DNA from: Chrysomallon squamiferum
Lineage: Eukaryota; Mollusca; Gastropoda; Neomphalida; Peltospiridae
Direction of reading: 5' to 3'
Length of the DNA: 64,000 nucleotides
Assembly (NCBI GenBank): GCA_012295275.1
Contig: CM022671.1
Location: 17,916,956 to 17,980,955 of the forward strand
Numbering within the stretch: position 1 is the first letter of the stretch; every line of letters starts with the position of its first letter. Positions 1-12,560 of this stretch are shown here, in pieces. The translations under genes were made by a program, and so were the position numbers. The notes under the pieces were generated by a model. That model had not been told where the DNA came from. It was given only the letters and a program-made list of their open reading frames with translations, and did not search any database.

Positions 1-164
1 ACCAGTGCCCCAACACTGACGTATCAAAAGTAGAAAAATATTCTTTCCTGTCTATGGAAAGGTCCTAAATAGAGCACTTGTTGCTAAGATTAACATTAGT
101 ATTCAAACAAAAATGCTTTATATGTGATAACATTAATATTTAAATGAACTGAATTAATGCTAAA

Positions 165-175
165 TAATAATAATA

Positions 176-244
<69 letters not shown>

Positions 245-250
245 AATAAT
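165..250. repeat. (CAA)n/(TAA)n microsatellite
   Basis: An uninterrupted CAA tract of about 60 bases starts at 181 and is flanked by TAA repeats on both sides. On the minus strand it reads as TTG codons. The poly-valine reading frame it creates is a repeat artefact and not a gene. Confidence 0.97.
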
Positions 251-929
251 ATATATAATAAAATTTAAATTTTTCAAACAGTAATACTGAAATAGTTTGT
301 GTCCAAAGGATTTTAAAATTAAATCACTATAATACATGTATAAATTCAGTTTATTTGTATTCATACAAATTGTAAATGGTATAGCTATATATATATATAT
401 ATAAATTAAATTCTCATTTGTGTGTGTGTTTAAACTGTTTCCTAAAATTTTAAATAAAATAATTATATCTTTTAGAATGTTTTTTAATGGATAAATGAGC
501 ATTAATGAAACACTCTTCCACCAGGATTTTAAATAAAATTATTAATATATCTTTCAGAATGTTTTATAAATGTTGTTTTAATTGTGAGTCTTCCCTCAGA
601 TCTCTTCCGATGCACCATATTTCTCAATATTTTCATATACATTTTACACAAGGAATTTTAAAGTAAATATTAATCATATTCGGATGCGACAATGTAACTA
701 TCTCTATGCATATTCGAATATATTTTGCATGAAAGATTTCAAATCAAGTATTTCCTTAGTTAATAACTGCCTTTAGCTTTTTTCCAATTTTTTTTTCCAT
801 TTTATTATTTTTTTTAATGAAAAAAAAAAGAATTGGTGTCAATTGGAAACAAGCTTAGCCTGAAGGAGATATTTGACTGACACCCTCCTCCTCTCTGCCT
901 CTCCCTCATCTGTCAGTCATCAATCAACA

Positions 930-1760
930 TCATCATACACTGAACAAAAGATATCAGGGACATGAATCCCACCAACACTGTTTACTACAGAAAAACAATG
1001 GCAGACATTATTATACACATCTTCATGAATATTTTATCACAATATATTGAACAGAAATATTAGGGATCATGGAATTTATCAATTTATAAACTTAATCATT
1101 ATAAACTGAGTGACCAGATAATATATCAATCTGGCAACATTAATACAGCAGACATTGTGTACCATAGAAACATAATGGCAAACACTTCTACACCCATCTT
1201 AATTAATCTATATTAATGTGGAAACATTATTACTACAAACATTAATATTATAAACATTATATATTATAGAAAAATAATGGCCAACACTGCTATATACATC
1301 TTAATTAATCTAAATTAATCTGGAAACATTAATACTATGAACATTATATACTTCAGAAAAACAATGGCAAACATGGACTTCATTACTTTATTATTATACA
1401 TATCTTCAACAATACTGTTATCATAATACACAGAATCTTTTTTTTTTTTTATAAAATAGGGATCATAGAGTTTATTAATTTATTCACTTCATCATCAAAA
1501 TTTAAAGGATTAAATTAAAGTGTTTGTGGCATACTGTAAAATGAAACTAGAAATTTTAGATCTCATCAATAAAAGTTAATCTCAGTTTCCATGATCAACA
1601 TCAATTTATGTATGCATTTTAAACATCAGTTTATAATTACATATATCAGCAACAACACTTTTTTATACACACCATCAATAATATTCTGTCATAATATACT
1701 GAACAAAATTATTTAGGCAGCATTAACCTATTCAACATTACTTTTAATATATTCAGAATT
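930..1760. repeat. Degenerate tandem array, ~120-bp unit
   Basis: Recurrent blocks contain a TACTACAGAAAAACAATGGC-like core, followed by a cacatcttcat/taattaatc segment and an 'atattgaacagaa..tagggatcat' segment. Cores are seen near 985, 1155, 1265 and 1350, and related ends near 1460 and 1690. Spacing and identity vary, so the array is old. No coding potential. Confidence 0.6.
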
Positions 1761-1796
1761 TAATTTTTTTTTTTTTGGATATTGTCAATGTAACTT

Positions 1797-2046
1797 TACT
1801 TGATGCTGATAATACTGGATAATTGATATCATCTATAAAAAAATAAGTCATACGAATAAAATGAATTACAGATTAAGGACTTCATGAAACAATTTTTTTC
1901 ACTGTAAAGTGAACAGGCAAAAATATATTAAAAGAATAGACAGCGTAGAAATCTTCCACATAACTATATATTATACTGTATTAAACAAAACTTTACTATT
2001 AGGGAATAGTTGTTCACTTAATGCTGATAATACTGGATAATTGTTA
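1797..2046. repeat. Two-copy direct repeat, ~216 bp apart
   Basis: The string 'atgctgataatactggataa' occurs at about 1802 and again at about 2021 in AT-rich sequence. The surrounding bases are only loosely alike, which suggests an old tandem duplication. Confidence 0.6.
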
Positions 2047-2666
2047 CACAAATAAAGACATATAATTCTGTACTGACAGTACATTCTGGTCCACAAAAAT
2101 AATCTATATTTTCACATCAGTGATTCAAAATCCAATGGTTAAGTATTTTTGTTTCATACTTGACATGATCCCTAACTTTTTTGGTCAGTATAATCAGGTG
2201 AAATTTAATCTTTGAAAAATAATAGCATTTTAGTGAAATGTTACCAGTATTAAAATTAGTATGGCTTATTGAACTCAATCTCTTTATACTTCTTGTTTTA
2301 GGATAATTGTACAGCACTGATTTAAGATTCCCTGATCTTAACATTACCATACAAAACTCTGGGGCTACAGAAATTTTAAAAATAAAAAGTTATCACTGGC
2401 AGAACATAAGCAGACTAACACTAGAGGCACATTGTTACTGATTATTATGATTGGACAAATAAGTTGGGGGAAAAAAACACGTAGTAAAATATTTTCTGAA
2501 ATGTGAGTTGTTGATTAACTTTTCCTTCAGGCTGGTTTAAGTCACTGGAGTTATAATGATTGTACTGAAAATGTGAATGTTATGTTTCGTCAAATAGATG
2601 TTTCTTTAGAATGTTTTATACTTAGGTCAGAAACATACACTAGCACAAATACATGTATGTATTCAA

Positions 2667-2667
<1 letters not shown>

Positions 2668-2703
<36 letters not shown>
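2668..2703. repeat. (TG)n microsatellite
   Basis: About 18 uninterrupted TG dinucleotides. Confidence 0.97.
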
Positions 2704-2705
<2 letters not shown>

Positions 2706-2984
2706 AAAAGGGGGTTGAATGAGAAGAAAAAACATCATGCAGAGATTTTTACATATAAAAGATAGCTAAATAAAAATAAAAATATACATCCTGATTATGT
2801 TTGAACAAAAAATACTGAACAGAACAGATTAATATTTGTTTCAACTAGTATCTTGCACAACATCCATCCAAAACAAACAAAATTACAGACAGCCAAAGTC
2901 AAACACAAGAGCCACTGTGAATTCGAAATTACTCAACAAATCAAAAAGCCATGATCTCTATTAATTTGTAATTATTTCTCCCCA

Positions 2985-3480
2985 ACTGCTAGAGTGAGTT
3001 ATCAGTCCTGTAAGTGCAATATTTCCCATTTATCATAAGCAGAGTCAGCTCTGATCTGTGTCATACCAACACACAAGTTCAGAACAGGCGACAAAATGCG
3101 GCACTAATGGACCGCAAGTGGTTTCGTTCTGCCAATCAGCGCTGGAGAACCAGGAACTTCGGACTCACAATTAATATGGCGAAGTTTCTCTTCAGATCTC
3201 TGGTGGTGTCACCCTGTTGAGCTATGCTTATTTAATTACTAGCTAGGTGGATTATGAGGAAGGGAAATACAATGAGATTCAAACAGACAGCTCGCTGGAG
3301 AACTCACGAAATTCATGTGCAGTGTATGATGTTTACTGGTACAAGCAATAAACAATGGCAAATCGATAAACAAAATTGCTGAGGGTCTCGGAATGATGGA
3401 TGAATGGATGTGTTTATGCGATGGACCTTTGTGGGTGGTTTTGCTATGGGAATCGTAATTAACTGTCATGGCAGAATTAT
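2985..3480. other. Non-repetitive complex block; candidate conserved noncoding element
   Basis: Base composition is clearly more balanced than the surroundings, with no microsatellite and several CpGs, for example around 3090-3170. Short open frames exist on both strands (plus 3014-3220, minus 3239-3469), but neither has recognisable protein features or paired splice sites that I could support. The block lies about 0.4 kb downstream of exon B within the intron. A regulatory role is inference from composition only. Confidence 0.3.
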
Positions 3481-3656
3481 TGTAGAAGTTTCATAGGTGA
3501 AGTTTTTAACTTTTAATTATCCACGTTTAGCTAGGATCTGGAGAAGATTTTGGAAGGTTTATTATTATTATTATTTTTTTTTTATATTAAAGTAACATTA
3601 TGCAATTAATGAGCATATACAACAGTAATTAAAGGTAATTTATATAATGGCCAAAG

Positions 3657-3835
3657 CAAGAGAAAGAGAGAAAGAGAAAAAGAGAAAACGATAGACAGAA
3701 AGAAAGAAAAAAATGAAAACAAAGAGACAGAAAAAGAAAAAAATTAAAGAGGCAAACAAGACAGAAAGAGAAAAAATTAGAAAGAAAGAAAGAAAGAAAA
3801 ACAGGTAGGCAATGAGATTAAAAAAGAAGAATGAA
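3657..3835. repeat. Purine-rich (AAAG/AGAG)n tract (pyrimidine-rich on gene strand)
   Basis: Imperfect GAAA/GAGA repeats run for about 180 bases. On the minus (gene) strand this is a CTTT/CTCT-rich tract starting roughly 70 nt after the exon B donor. It mirrors the (CT)n tract on the other side of the exon. Confidence 0.85.
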
Positions 3836-3903
3836 TGATGAAAGGAAATTAAACATATAAAATTTATTACACCTGTATCACAGGTGAGATTATTTATTCT
3901 TAC

Positions 3904-4003
3904 CTGAACTTTATACTGTGAATTTTCTTAACACCAAAACTCCACACTCCACCCAGCTTTTGTTCCAGCTGACTGTTGAAGATGTGTTCCCACAGATACA
4001 AGC
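3904..4003 (-). CDS. Exon B of an unrecognised minus-strand protein-coding gene
   Basis: This is a 100-bp internal exon. On the minus strand a T-rich stretch ending ttttcAG at 4005-4004 precedes it, and CAG|GTAAG follows at 3904|3903. It carries two leading bases, 32 codons and two trailing bases. The reading starts LYLWEHIFNSQLEQKLGG and ends VKKIHSIKF, with no stop. Its two leading bases complete the glycine codon left open by exon A, so the exons join in frame. Codon use and amino-acid complexity (Trp, His, Gln and charged residues) differ sharply from the simple-repeat surroundings. I see no signal peptide or certain membrane segment; the stretch across the junction (AAIGLYLWEHIF) is moderately hydrophobic. 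The family is not recognised. The exon length is not a multiple of three, so skipping would shift the frame. Confidence 0.82.
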
Positions 4004-4114
4004 CTGAAAATGTAAAAAAAATAATTGTCAAACACAGATAAAATGAAATAACATTTACAGTGTCATCAAAGCCAAGTTTTATTAATAATTTCTGTTTGTA
4101 AATATATATGTGTC

Positions 4115-4220
<106 letters not shown>

Positions 4221-5078
4221 TGACACAAAGAGACAGAAACAGAGAGAGAAGGAAAAAAAAGATTGAGAAAGTGAGAAAGAGAGAGAAGTTTAATTACTAA
4301 CTTTTAACAGAGATGAGAAAGTAGAAAAAGAAGAGAGAAAATAGAAGATAGAGAAGAGAATTTAAGCACATAAAGTAAAAGAAAAAAAAAAGAAACAGAA
4401 TAAAAGATGAGAAAAGAAAGAAAAAAACAACAAGAAAGATTAGAAAATAGAAAAAGGAAAGAAAGAGAAACACAACATAGATAAATAAACAATAAAGCCA
4501 AAAAATGTAATTATTATCATTCCTACAAAATTTTTTTATTTCTAATGTCTTTATGTATTTAACACATGCAGTTTAAAAAGACTGTCAATTAACAGTGGTA
4601 ATTCAACACAAAAATGTCATCCCAACCCAGTTCCATTAATAACAGTTACATATCCAGTTTAGACACATACCATCCATCAGCACAAGTATACAATTAGCAA
4701 TTCTCCGAGGACATATAACACAAATTTTTATTACTACCACAATAATATGACTTCATTTCTTATTAGTTTTAATTGGGAATTATTGGAAACACAAGTTTTA
4801 TCACAGACTTGTCATCTCTGATGTGCAAGTGGCCATGAAAATAAACATTTGAGAGACGTGAACAAAATCAATGTCGGTTATTTCATGCTACAAGAAAGTA
4901 TCCGACATGAGTTTTTACTTCATGTTTTGCTCTAAAGGTGAACATAAAAAGAAAAAAGAAAAAAGAGAATGGTCTGGTTTGGCTGATTGATTCATTGAAA
5001 ATGTTGTCTGCTGTGAAAAATGATCAAGTTAATATTCTATACCTTCTGGAATATTGATGAGAGCAAGAGTGAGAAAGT

Positions 5079-5243
<165 letters not shown>

Positions 5244-6210
5244 ACAAAGAGAAAGAATGAAAGAGAGTGAAGGAAAGAGAGGAAAAACAAGAACAAGAGA
5301 GACAAAGAGTGAGAAAATAAACAAGTGAATCAGACAGACACACAGGCAGATATATAAACAGATGGATACATATACTGTATATGTGACTCAAAGCATCCAG
5401 AAAAACTATGAATGTATCAGAATGTATGAGAAAGAGAGTAAAAGACAGAACAGAAAAAGAGGGAAAGAGAAAGAAGACAAATGAAGCAGTCAGGTAAAAG
5501 AAAGAATGCCAGAGCAACAGAAACACAAATGTAGAATGTATGATAAATAGAGAGAAAAATAGAGAGAAAAAGACTCCAAAAGAGAAAAACAAATGCAGGC
5601 AATGTCTAACTGAAAGAAGGAAAAAGAAAAATCTTCACTATTCCACAGAGCTAAGAAAACTGCATCAAAGTGATTTTTGAAATCTTTTTTTTCTCTCTCT
5701 CTCTCTCTTTTCTTTGTGAATCCACGAGATGTGCAAAAATCTTTTAGGTACGTTAATTCAGTTATCCATCATGATACTTGACAGGAGTCTTTGAGTTAAA
5801 GTCTCTTGTGAAGCGTGTATGATTTTATTCAGACCCTTCAAAGATTACAGGGCTGAAAGTAATAGTGTGGAAAATGTTATGTAATTGTGACTGGTGGTGA
5901 GGAAAGAGGCATTTAGTTCACTTATTAAATATTAAAAATGAAGCTGAAAAATAAAAATGTGACAAAATATTGTGACAAACAGTGTTTAATAAAATGCTAA
6001 ATTATCATAAAGTTTCTGCTAAATGAACACGTTACTACAAAACAGACCATAAGCATTTTTTTTTTTTTTAATTGATTCATGAATTTAGATTTAATACTAA
6101 ATGAGAATCTAGGAGTTTGGCAATTTAAAAAAAATAAAAGTAAATAAAACTATTTAAAAACTAACTCATTTCACAGTTATTAAGCATAATAACCATATAT
6201 ATATATTTGA

Positions 6211-6672
6211 ACTAGAGCAGTGGATCAAATATTACATCAACCTAAACTAGAGCAGTGGATCAAATGTTCCATCAATCTGAACTACAGCAGTGGATCAAAT
6301 ATTCTGTCTATCAATCTAAACTAGAGCAGTGGATCAAATATTCCATCAACCTAAACTAGAGCAGTGGATCAAATGTTCCATCAATCTGAACTACAGCAGT
6401 GGATCAAATATTCTGTCAACCTAACTAGAGCAGTGGATCAAATATTCTGTCAACCTTAACTAGAGCAGTGGATCAAATATTCCATCAACCTGAACTAGAG
6501 CAGTGGATCAAATATTCTGTCAAAATAACTAGAGCAGTGGATCAAATATTCCATCAACCTGAACTAGAGCAATGGATCAAATATTCTGTCAACCTAATTA
6601 GAACACTGGATCAAATATTTTGTCAAGCTGAAATTGTAAGCAGCACACTGAGTCAAATATTTCACATTTCAT
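6211..6672. repeat. ~35-bp minisatellite, about 13 copies, with higher-order structure
   Basis: Each unit contains 'ctagagcagtggatcaaat' followed by an A/G-TTCCATCAACCTGAA or ATTCTGTCAACC variant. Copies start near 6211, 6245, 6280, 6319, 6354, 6389, 6423, 6458, 6493, 6527, 6562, 6597 and 6645. A three-unit block with the 'aatgttcc' and 'actacagcag' variants recurs about 109 bp apart (from 6242 and 6351), showing a higher-order duplication. A plus-strand open frame (6468-6710) with MDQIF/WIKYS repeats results from the near-multiple-of-three period. I do not call it a gene. Confidence 0.93.
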
Positions 6673-6714
6673 CAACAAGAAATGTTGATGTTACTGCAGG
6701 ACATAACTAAACTG

Positions 6715-7000
6715 TCCGTTGATTAATATTTTAAAACATCGTCAGCAAAGCAATCACAAGCGATTTCCACTGCCAATAAAACACCGTAATTAGATAGGAT
6801 TACAAAAGCGTTCCACTCAGTGACTAACTGTCATTTAATGCCAATCTTTATCCCACGAAGAAACACATCAATTTGCCTCCAGCAACAGGACAATATTCTC
6901 ATTCAAAGACTGCAAACACCCTGTTCAGATAAACCCCAGCCCAAACAAAAGACCCTGGCAATTTGAATGGATTTCATTTTCAGCTCAATTCTTGTGCCAG
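6715..7000. other. Non-repetitive block; candidate conserved noncoding element
   Basis: The sequence is balanced and complex, with homeodomain-type cores (gattaatat, taattagatagg) and no repeats. It lies between the minisatellite and a purine-rich low-complexity zone. The regulatory role is inferred. Confidence 0.3.
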
Positions 7001-7483
7001 CGGGACGCAGAGACAGGCAGACAGACAGTTACAAATAGTGTGTGAGATAAACATCTGTACTTAGAAGTTGTAACTATCTCTGCTTGGTACAGAAAACACA
7101 CAGTGATGATGAATGTAGTCAAACGATTCAACAAGATAAGCAGTGGAAAAGAAAGACAGAGACAGAGACAGTGAGACAGAGAGAGAGAGGAACAGCAACA
7201 GAGACAAAAAGAGATAGGGGTATAAACAGATATAAAGCAAGAAAGATAAAAAAAAAAAAAAAAAGAAAAAGAAACAGATGAAAAGGAAAGGAGGAAAGAA
7301 AAAGAGAAAACAAAAGAAAGACTAAACAAAATGCATGCATAAATATACAAACACATATAAATACAAAACATACACACCACAAATACATACATAAATACAC
7401 AAACACAAAAGAAGAATATTCTTTCCAATACACTTTGTTATTGCATTATAAACACAACCTGTTATTGCATTATAAACATAACC

Positions 7484-7485
<2 letters not shown>

Positions 7486-7538
<53 letters not shown>
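7486..7538. repeat. (TTA)n microsatellite
   Basis: About 17 perfect TTA units. It is preceded by a short duplicated 'gcattataaacacaacctgt' motif (near 7443 and 7467). Confidence 0.97.
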
Positions 7539-8068
7539 GTATTTACCTTCATTATTTCATCTGAACCATTAAGATAATGATGACATCAAAACGTAAGCTC
7601 ATTATTAACTACATATGGGTGGCTATTATTAGAATGACACCTGGTGATTTTTGGCTGGGATTTTCTACAAACGTGTGCTAGATGATGAATTTCCAATACA
7701 TAAAGCTTCTGTAAAAAAATGTGGAATGGAAATAATTTATACACTTTGAAACTGTAATAGAAAATGTTTCTGTAATGACCATGGTACATAAATATGATGG
7801 GGAAGACAACATCAGTGTGTTATCACTCAACTTGTATACAAAACTACATAAACTCTTTTTTTATATATACTTCTTTTTTATATTTTTTTGATTACCTACA
7901 GCTTACTCTTGACTGCTTTATTAATATCACTGATAGACTTAAGTGTTTCTGTATATGTCTGTCAAGCTGCAATTAATTATTGTCTCTGTTTTTTCCTTCT
8001 CTTTCATATTTTTTAAATATTATTATGATTTAATGTACATGTGTGGGCAGGTGTGTGAATGTTTCATT

Positions 8069-8183
8069 TATTATTACTGCTGCTACCACTACTGCTGTTA
8101 CTACTACTACTACTGACCACTATTGCTGCTGCTACTATTACTACTACACTATTGCTACTACTACTATTACTACTACACTATTG

Positions 8184-8217
<34 letters not shown>

Positions 8218-8218
8218 A
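8069..8218. repeat. Compound (ACT/GCT)n trinucleotide array
   Basis: Imperfect ACT, GCT and ATT triplets occur over about 150 bases. A 'actactacactattgctact' sub-block is repeated at about 8140 and 8170. Leu- and Tyr-rich open frames here are artefacts. Confidence 0.93.
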
Positions 8219-8389
8219 CACCATTTTTTTTCATTGTTAACAAAATTACTTGCATCAATAATTCAATATGTTATTTGTGAATATCCATCCAGGTATCCAT
8301 GTATAGATATTTCTTATCTTTTTTTAATAATTTTATTCAAGCTAAATAAACATTATGTCCTAACAGTCTGTGCAGAAAGAGAAATTGAT

Positions 8390-8640
8390 ACATTTCATGG
8401 ATTCATTTCAAAACTCTGCAATTAATTAAATCATTGATGGTCAAAATGTCACAGTTCTTGGATTTGTTTAAATGAAATTCAATATTTAACTAAACCACTG
8501 CCATTTGATAACTGATGAATTCCTTTAAATAAAACTCAATATTTAAATAAATCAGTGACTTTTTATAATCCATGAATCCCTTTAAACAAAACTCTGCATT
8601 TAACTGAACCAGTGATGTAACTGAAGATATTCATAGAATC
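8390..8640. repeat. Degenerate tandem array, ~70-bp unit
   Basis: Units contain 'aaaactctgcatttaactgaaccagtgat'-like sequence followed by a 'catgaattcctttaaa' segment. About three to four diverged copies. Confidence 0.65.
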
Positions 8641-8691
8641 TGCTCAATTACAAATGTTTTATTTATTTATTATCTATCAGGAAGTTGCAAG

Positions 8692-8694
<3 letters not shown>

Positions 8695-8723
<29 letters not shown>
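8695..8723. repeat. Homopolymer A tract (29 bp)
   Basis: A pure A run. No retroposed gene or SINE body was recognised upstream of it, so it is not called a retrotransposon tail. Confidence 0.95.
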
Positions 8724-8725
<2 letters not shown>

Positions 8726-9024
8726 ACACTGAGAGAGAAAAATGTCACCATATTTTACAGAAAAACACTTGAGACATTTCTGAAATGACAAAAATGGTTT
8801 CCAGTAGGATGTTGCTGGGTTTGACATTTTCAATAATAAAATTTAAATTGGACAGTTGAGAGAATTGTGCTTGAAATTGTAACACCTGCGACATTTTGAA
8901 AAGTAACAAGATGCGAGTGTGTGAATATTGTGTGTGTTTAGATACAAATGTATGAATGTACATATGTATGTATGGATGGATGGATGGAGAAAAAATGTTT
9001 TTTTTATATGATTATCATAATTAA

Positions 9025-9290
9025 TTCACCAAAGATCTAGAATAAGAAATTTTTGTTCTGACCATCACAATTTTCATCAAAGATCTAGAATAAGAAATTT
9101 TTGTTCTGACCATCAGAATTAATTAAACAAAATTCTAGAATAAGAAAGTTTTGCTATGACCATCAGAATTAATTCAGCAAAGATCTTCAGTAAGATATTT
9201 TTGTTCTGACCATCATGATTAACTTACCAACGATCGGTGGTATGAAATTTGTTCTTATCGCCATCACAATTAAGAATTCACCAAGGGTAT
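9025..9290. repeat. Degenerate tandem array, ~50-60-bp unit
   Basis: About five copies of a unit containing 'gatctagaataagaaatttt' followed by 'tgttctgaccatcacaatt'. The first two are nearly identical and later ones diverge progressively. Confidence 0.9.
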
Positions 9291-10173
9291 GTAAATGATA
9301 GGCCAGAAGACATTTATCTGAGAAACTGATGAATACGTGGCAAATAGATTAGTTTGTTAATTATACAGAATATGATTGCCCAAGGGTGAATAACTGACAT
9401 ATTAGAATCCCCATGACAACCAACACATTAGTGAACTAAGAAGTGCTGCTAAACAACCTATTAAAAACATAGACAATATGTCTAGCCATTGTTACTTGAC
9501 ATTTTCAAAAAGTTTATGCTATGGGTGCTTGTACATTAAATAAGTCCAGAAGTCATATTTTCTTTTTTCAATACATGTCTGAAATTAAATGCTGTGAGAA
9601 CCTATGTTCCCCTCCAAAATAAATAAATAAATAAATAATAATATATATATATATATATACATGAACAAACATATTTAAATAATAGCAGCAAGAAACATAA
9701 AAACAGTAATATCAAATAATGAATAACAACTATTAAACAAACACAAACACTTTTTTTTTTTTACAAGTTATCATCAATAATTTTCAATTAACTGTTTTGT
9801 TTTAAACCATATTTATTTATTTAAATAACAAACCATCACTGCAGTGACAAACCCCACCCTAGTTTTATCAAGTTTTAAACTATTGTTTTGATATATCATG
9901 TAAGACCTGGGGCCAAGGCCGGCTGAAATGTTTATTTTGATTGACAAAACAGTGTGACATTTTGTTTAGAGGTCATCTCCACAGAATCCACTGACCAGGT
10001 GCTCGTCATAAAAATATGTTCACCTTTTATTGTCCAAATTACCAAGTTTTATGTACCAATGCGACAATTTCAACGTATTTCATTTGAAAATTATCTTAGA
10101 ATGCAGTCAACTACCCAAATAAGTGAATTAAAAAAAATAATATAATAGTATAAAAATATAATAAGAACATAAA

Positions 10174-10174
<1 letters not shown>

Positions 10175-10243
<69 letters not shown>

Positions 10244-10260
10244 TAATAAAATAATAATAA
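10175..10260. repeat. (AAT)n microsatellite
   Basis: About 22 near-perfect ATA/AAT units, degrading to AAAT at the right end. Confidence 0.96.
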
Positions 10261-10696
10261 AAAACAAATAAATAAATAATATATCTAAGTATGAATTTAT
10301 TCTTTATATATATATATATATAAAACAACATTTTGAACTGATATTTTGAGGTGATTACATAATGGCTGCCAGACAACAAGCATCCTGGCCTTCTTCCTTT
10401 ACCTACCATCAACAGAACAAAGCTATGCAAAATGATATACACTGTTTTAAAAAAAACTTTGGTCCTAAATGACATTTATTATAGTATAGACATTTTTTTC
10501 TTTTGTACTTTTCAGAATGTGGGTTTAAAAAAAATAAAAAAGGTGAAATAAAATGAAAAATTTGATTTACATGTGTCACCACATAAAATAAACCACCAAG
10601 AAAATTTTATATCATATCATTTATCTGAAATCTACCTTCAGGGTGCAAGACCATTAAACACTCACTCACCTTTTATCTTTTTTTCTCTTTCTCTTT

Positions 10697-10698
<2 letters not shown>

Positions 10699-10729
<31 letters not shown>
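10699..10729. repeat. (AC)n microsatellite
   Basis: About 15 AC units. Further short AC tracts occur at about 11068-11120. Confidence 0.95.
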
Positions 10730-10731
<2 letters not shown>

Positions 10732-11004
10732 ACCATTTTAACATCTGTTTTTAGGACACCGCAATAAAAATAAATAAATAATAAAAATATATAAAAAAAA
10801 CACCTTATCTTCTACAAAACAGACACACACTATAAAAGGTAATGGCCAGCAGCAAAGAGGACTGTATAAATCAGTGTGTGTGTGTGACTGAGTGGATGAT
10901 AAAACAGGGAACAGTTTACTAATTGGTGTCATTTGGAGCAACAGAGACAGACCAGAGAGTTATAACAAATGAATAACAATGGCAGTCAGTGGGTACACTT
11001 GTCA

Positions 11005-11485
11005 GACAGACAGAGAGACTGAGGTTAATGATTTGTCTGTGTCAGCACTTTATTTTCAGTTATAATACACACACACACACACACAAACACATACATATAA
11101 TTGAAAATATACACACACATACAGAAAATCTTTTTAAAAATTAACAAGCAGAGGGTACTTGCTTTATTATTATTTAGTCTTAGTCTTAATAATGGGTTTT
11201 TGCCTGTGTTAGCAGTTTCAACATTTATAATATATATTATAATATGTATTTACTTATTTTACTGTTGTTGTTATCACTGAGTCTTAGTAATGATTTGTCT
11301 GTGTCAGCAACCTTTTCAATTATAATACATATTTTTTTAATTTAACAAGTAGAGTATACTTGCATTGTTATTATTGTTGTTGTTGTTGTTGTTAACATTG
11401 AGTCTCAGCAATGATTTGTTAGTGTCAGCACTATTTTCAGTTATATATCTTTTTAAAATTTAACATATAGAGGATACTCATAGTT
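11005..11485. repeat. Degenerate tandem array, ~120-bp unit
   Basis: About four copies of a unit with 'aatgatttgtctgtgtcagc', an 'ttttcagttataata' segment and 'aacaagtagagtatacttgc'. Copies are near 11025, 11185, 11290 and 11405. AC or TTG/TTA microsatellites sit between the copies. Confidence 0.85.
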
Positions 11486-11851
11486 AGAACTAGTAGTGGT
11501 AACAGTACTAGTAGAAGGAGCAGGAATGATAAGAAAGATCATGAGTAATCATAGTAAAAGCTGAAGTAGTTGTTGAAATGGTAGTAGTAGTTGAAGTGGT
11601 ATTATTAGCTGTAATAGTGGTAATACTTGTAGTGCAATAGTAGTAATAATAGTTATAAAAATCGTAGTTATAGTAATTGTGGGAGCAGTACTAATAATAG
11701 TAGCAATTGTGGTTACAGTAGTAGTTACAGTAGTTGTAGGAATAATAGTTGTAATAGTAGTTGAAGTAGTAGTAGTAGTAGTAATAGTAGCAGTAGTGAT
11801 GGTGATACTGATGGCAGGGGATGGTCATTGTTGTAGTGATTGTGTTATCAA

Positions 11852-11909
<58 letters not shown>
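11486..11909. repeat. (GTA/GTT)n-rich zone ending in (TTA)19
   Basis: Imperfect TAG/TTG/GTA triplets cover roughly 370 bases. A perfect TTA run of about 57 bases follows (11852-11909). The resulting Val/Ile- or Asn/Tyr-rich open frames are not genes. Confidence 0.93.
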
Positions 11910-12040
11910 GCTGTGGAATAATAGTAGATGCCATTGTTGCAATGATGTTAAACAGTTGGTTATGTAATAATAATATTCAACATAAATAAAAGAATAAAAA
12001 GAGAGAAAATGGAACTTTATTTTAAGCAAATTATAATTAA

Positions 12041-12041
<1 letters not shown>

Positions 12042-12080
<39 letters not shown>
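12042..12080. repeat. (AAT)n microsatellite opposed to the TTA run
   Basis: About 12 AAT units lie only about 130 bp right of the (TTA)19 run. The two are complementary and could pair within a single-stranded transcript. Confidence 0.93.
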
Positions 12081-12081
<1 letters not shown>

Positions 12082-12239
12082 CAATAATAAAAATAAATAA
12101 ATTTAAAAATAATAATAATACAGAATAAAATTAAAATAAAATAACGCAAATTTAAATAAAATAAAAAAAAAACAAAGAAAGAAGAAAAGAAATAATAATA
12201 ATAAAAAAAAACATATATATAGATATATATAGTAAAACA

Positions 12240-12560
12240 AAGAACAAAATGACATCTGCCATACACACAGAATTCTCTGTTCTTTGTAATCGCATGACTA
12301 TTAAAGACAGGTGTCTCTGCATTCGAGATATCTGCTGTAAGTAGCTGAAATAAATCTCTGCAATTTGTCTACGCAGGAAGCAGGGAAGAGAAAACACTAT
12401 CGTCTTTTATCTTCATCCTCCTGGCAAATCAATTTTCAAGGTGACAAGCTGCTGGTGCAAGTGTGTAGACTTCACAAGCAGATCTGTTTGGATGTTTCAG
12501 TCCAGTCCTCAGTTTTGAAGACATCTTTCATTATCTCTCTCATGTCCATGACTCTACTCT
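12240..12560. other. Non-repetitive block; candidate conserved noncoding element
   Basis: Balanced sequence with no repeats amid A-rich low-complexity DNA. Short open frames on both strands show no recognisable domain. A splice-bounded exon could not be supported. Confidence 0.28.

Larger units (their letters stand above)
1..3903 (-). other. Intron downstream of exon B (partial)
   Basis: This intron begins at the GTAAG donor of exon B (GT at 3903-3902 on the minus strand) and runs off the left edge. Exon B ends with two bases of a codon, so the next exon, outside the window, must supply the third. Besides the entries listed separately, 250-930 and 2060-2660 are AT-rich and low in complexity, with no exon that I can support. 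The intron assignment is inferred from the splice sites; no transcript evidence is available. Confidence 0.7.

Noticed and set aside
140-502. Minus-strand frame with a poly-valine run
   Set aside because: Produced by the (CAA)n microsatellite; AT-rich flanks show no coding character.
6468-6710. Plus-strand 80-residue frame with repeated MDQIF/WIKYS
   Set aside because: It follows the 35-bp minisatellite; unit changes shift frame and there is no domain or splice evidence.
8695-8723. Poly-A tail of a processed pseudogene or LINE
   Set aside because: No coding remnant, 3' end or target duplication upstream. Long A or T runs are common throughout this window.
11679-12266. Val/Ile-rich plus frame and Asn/Tyr-rich 191-residue minus frame
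   Set aside because: Both are translations of triplet microsatellites.
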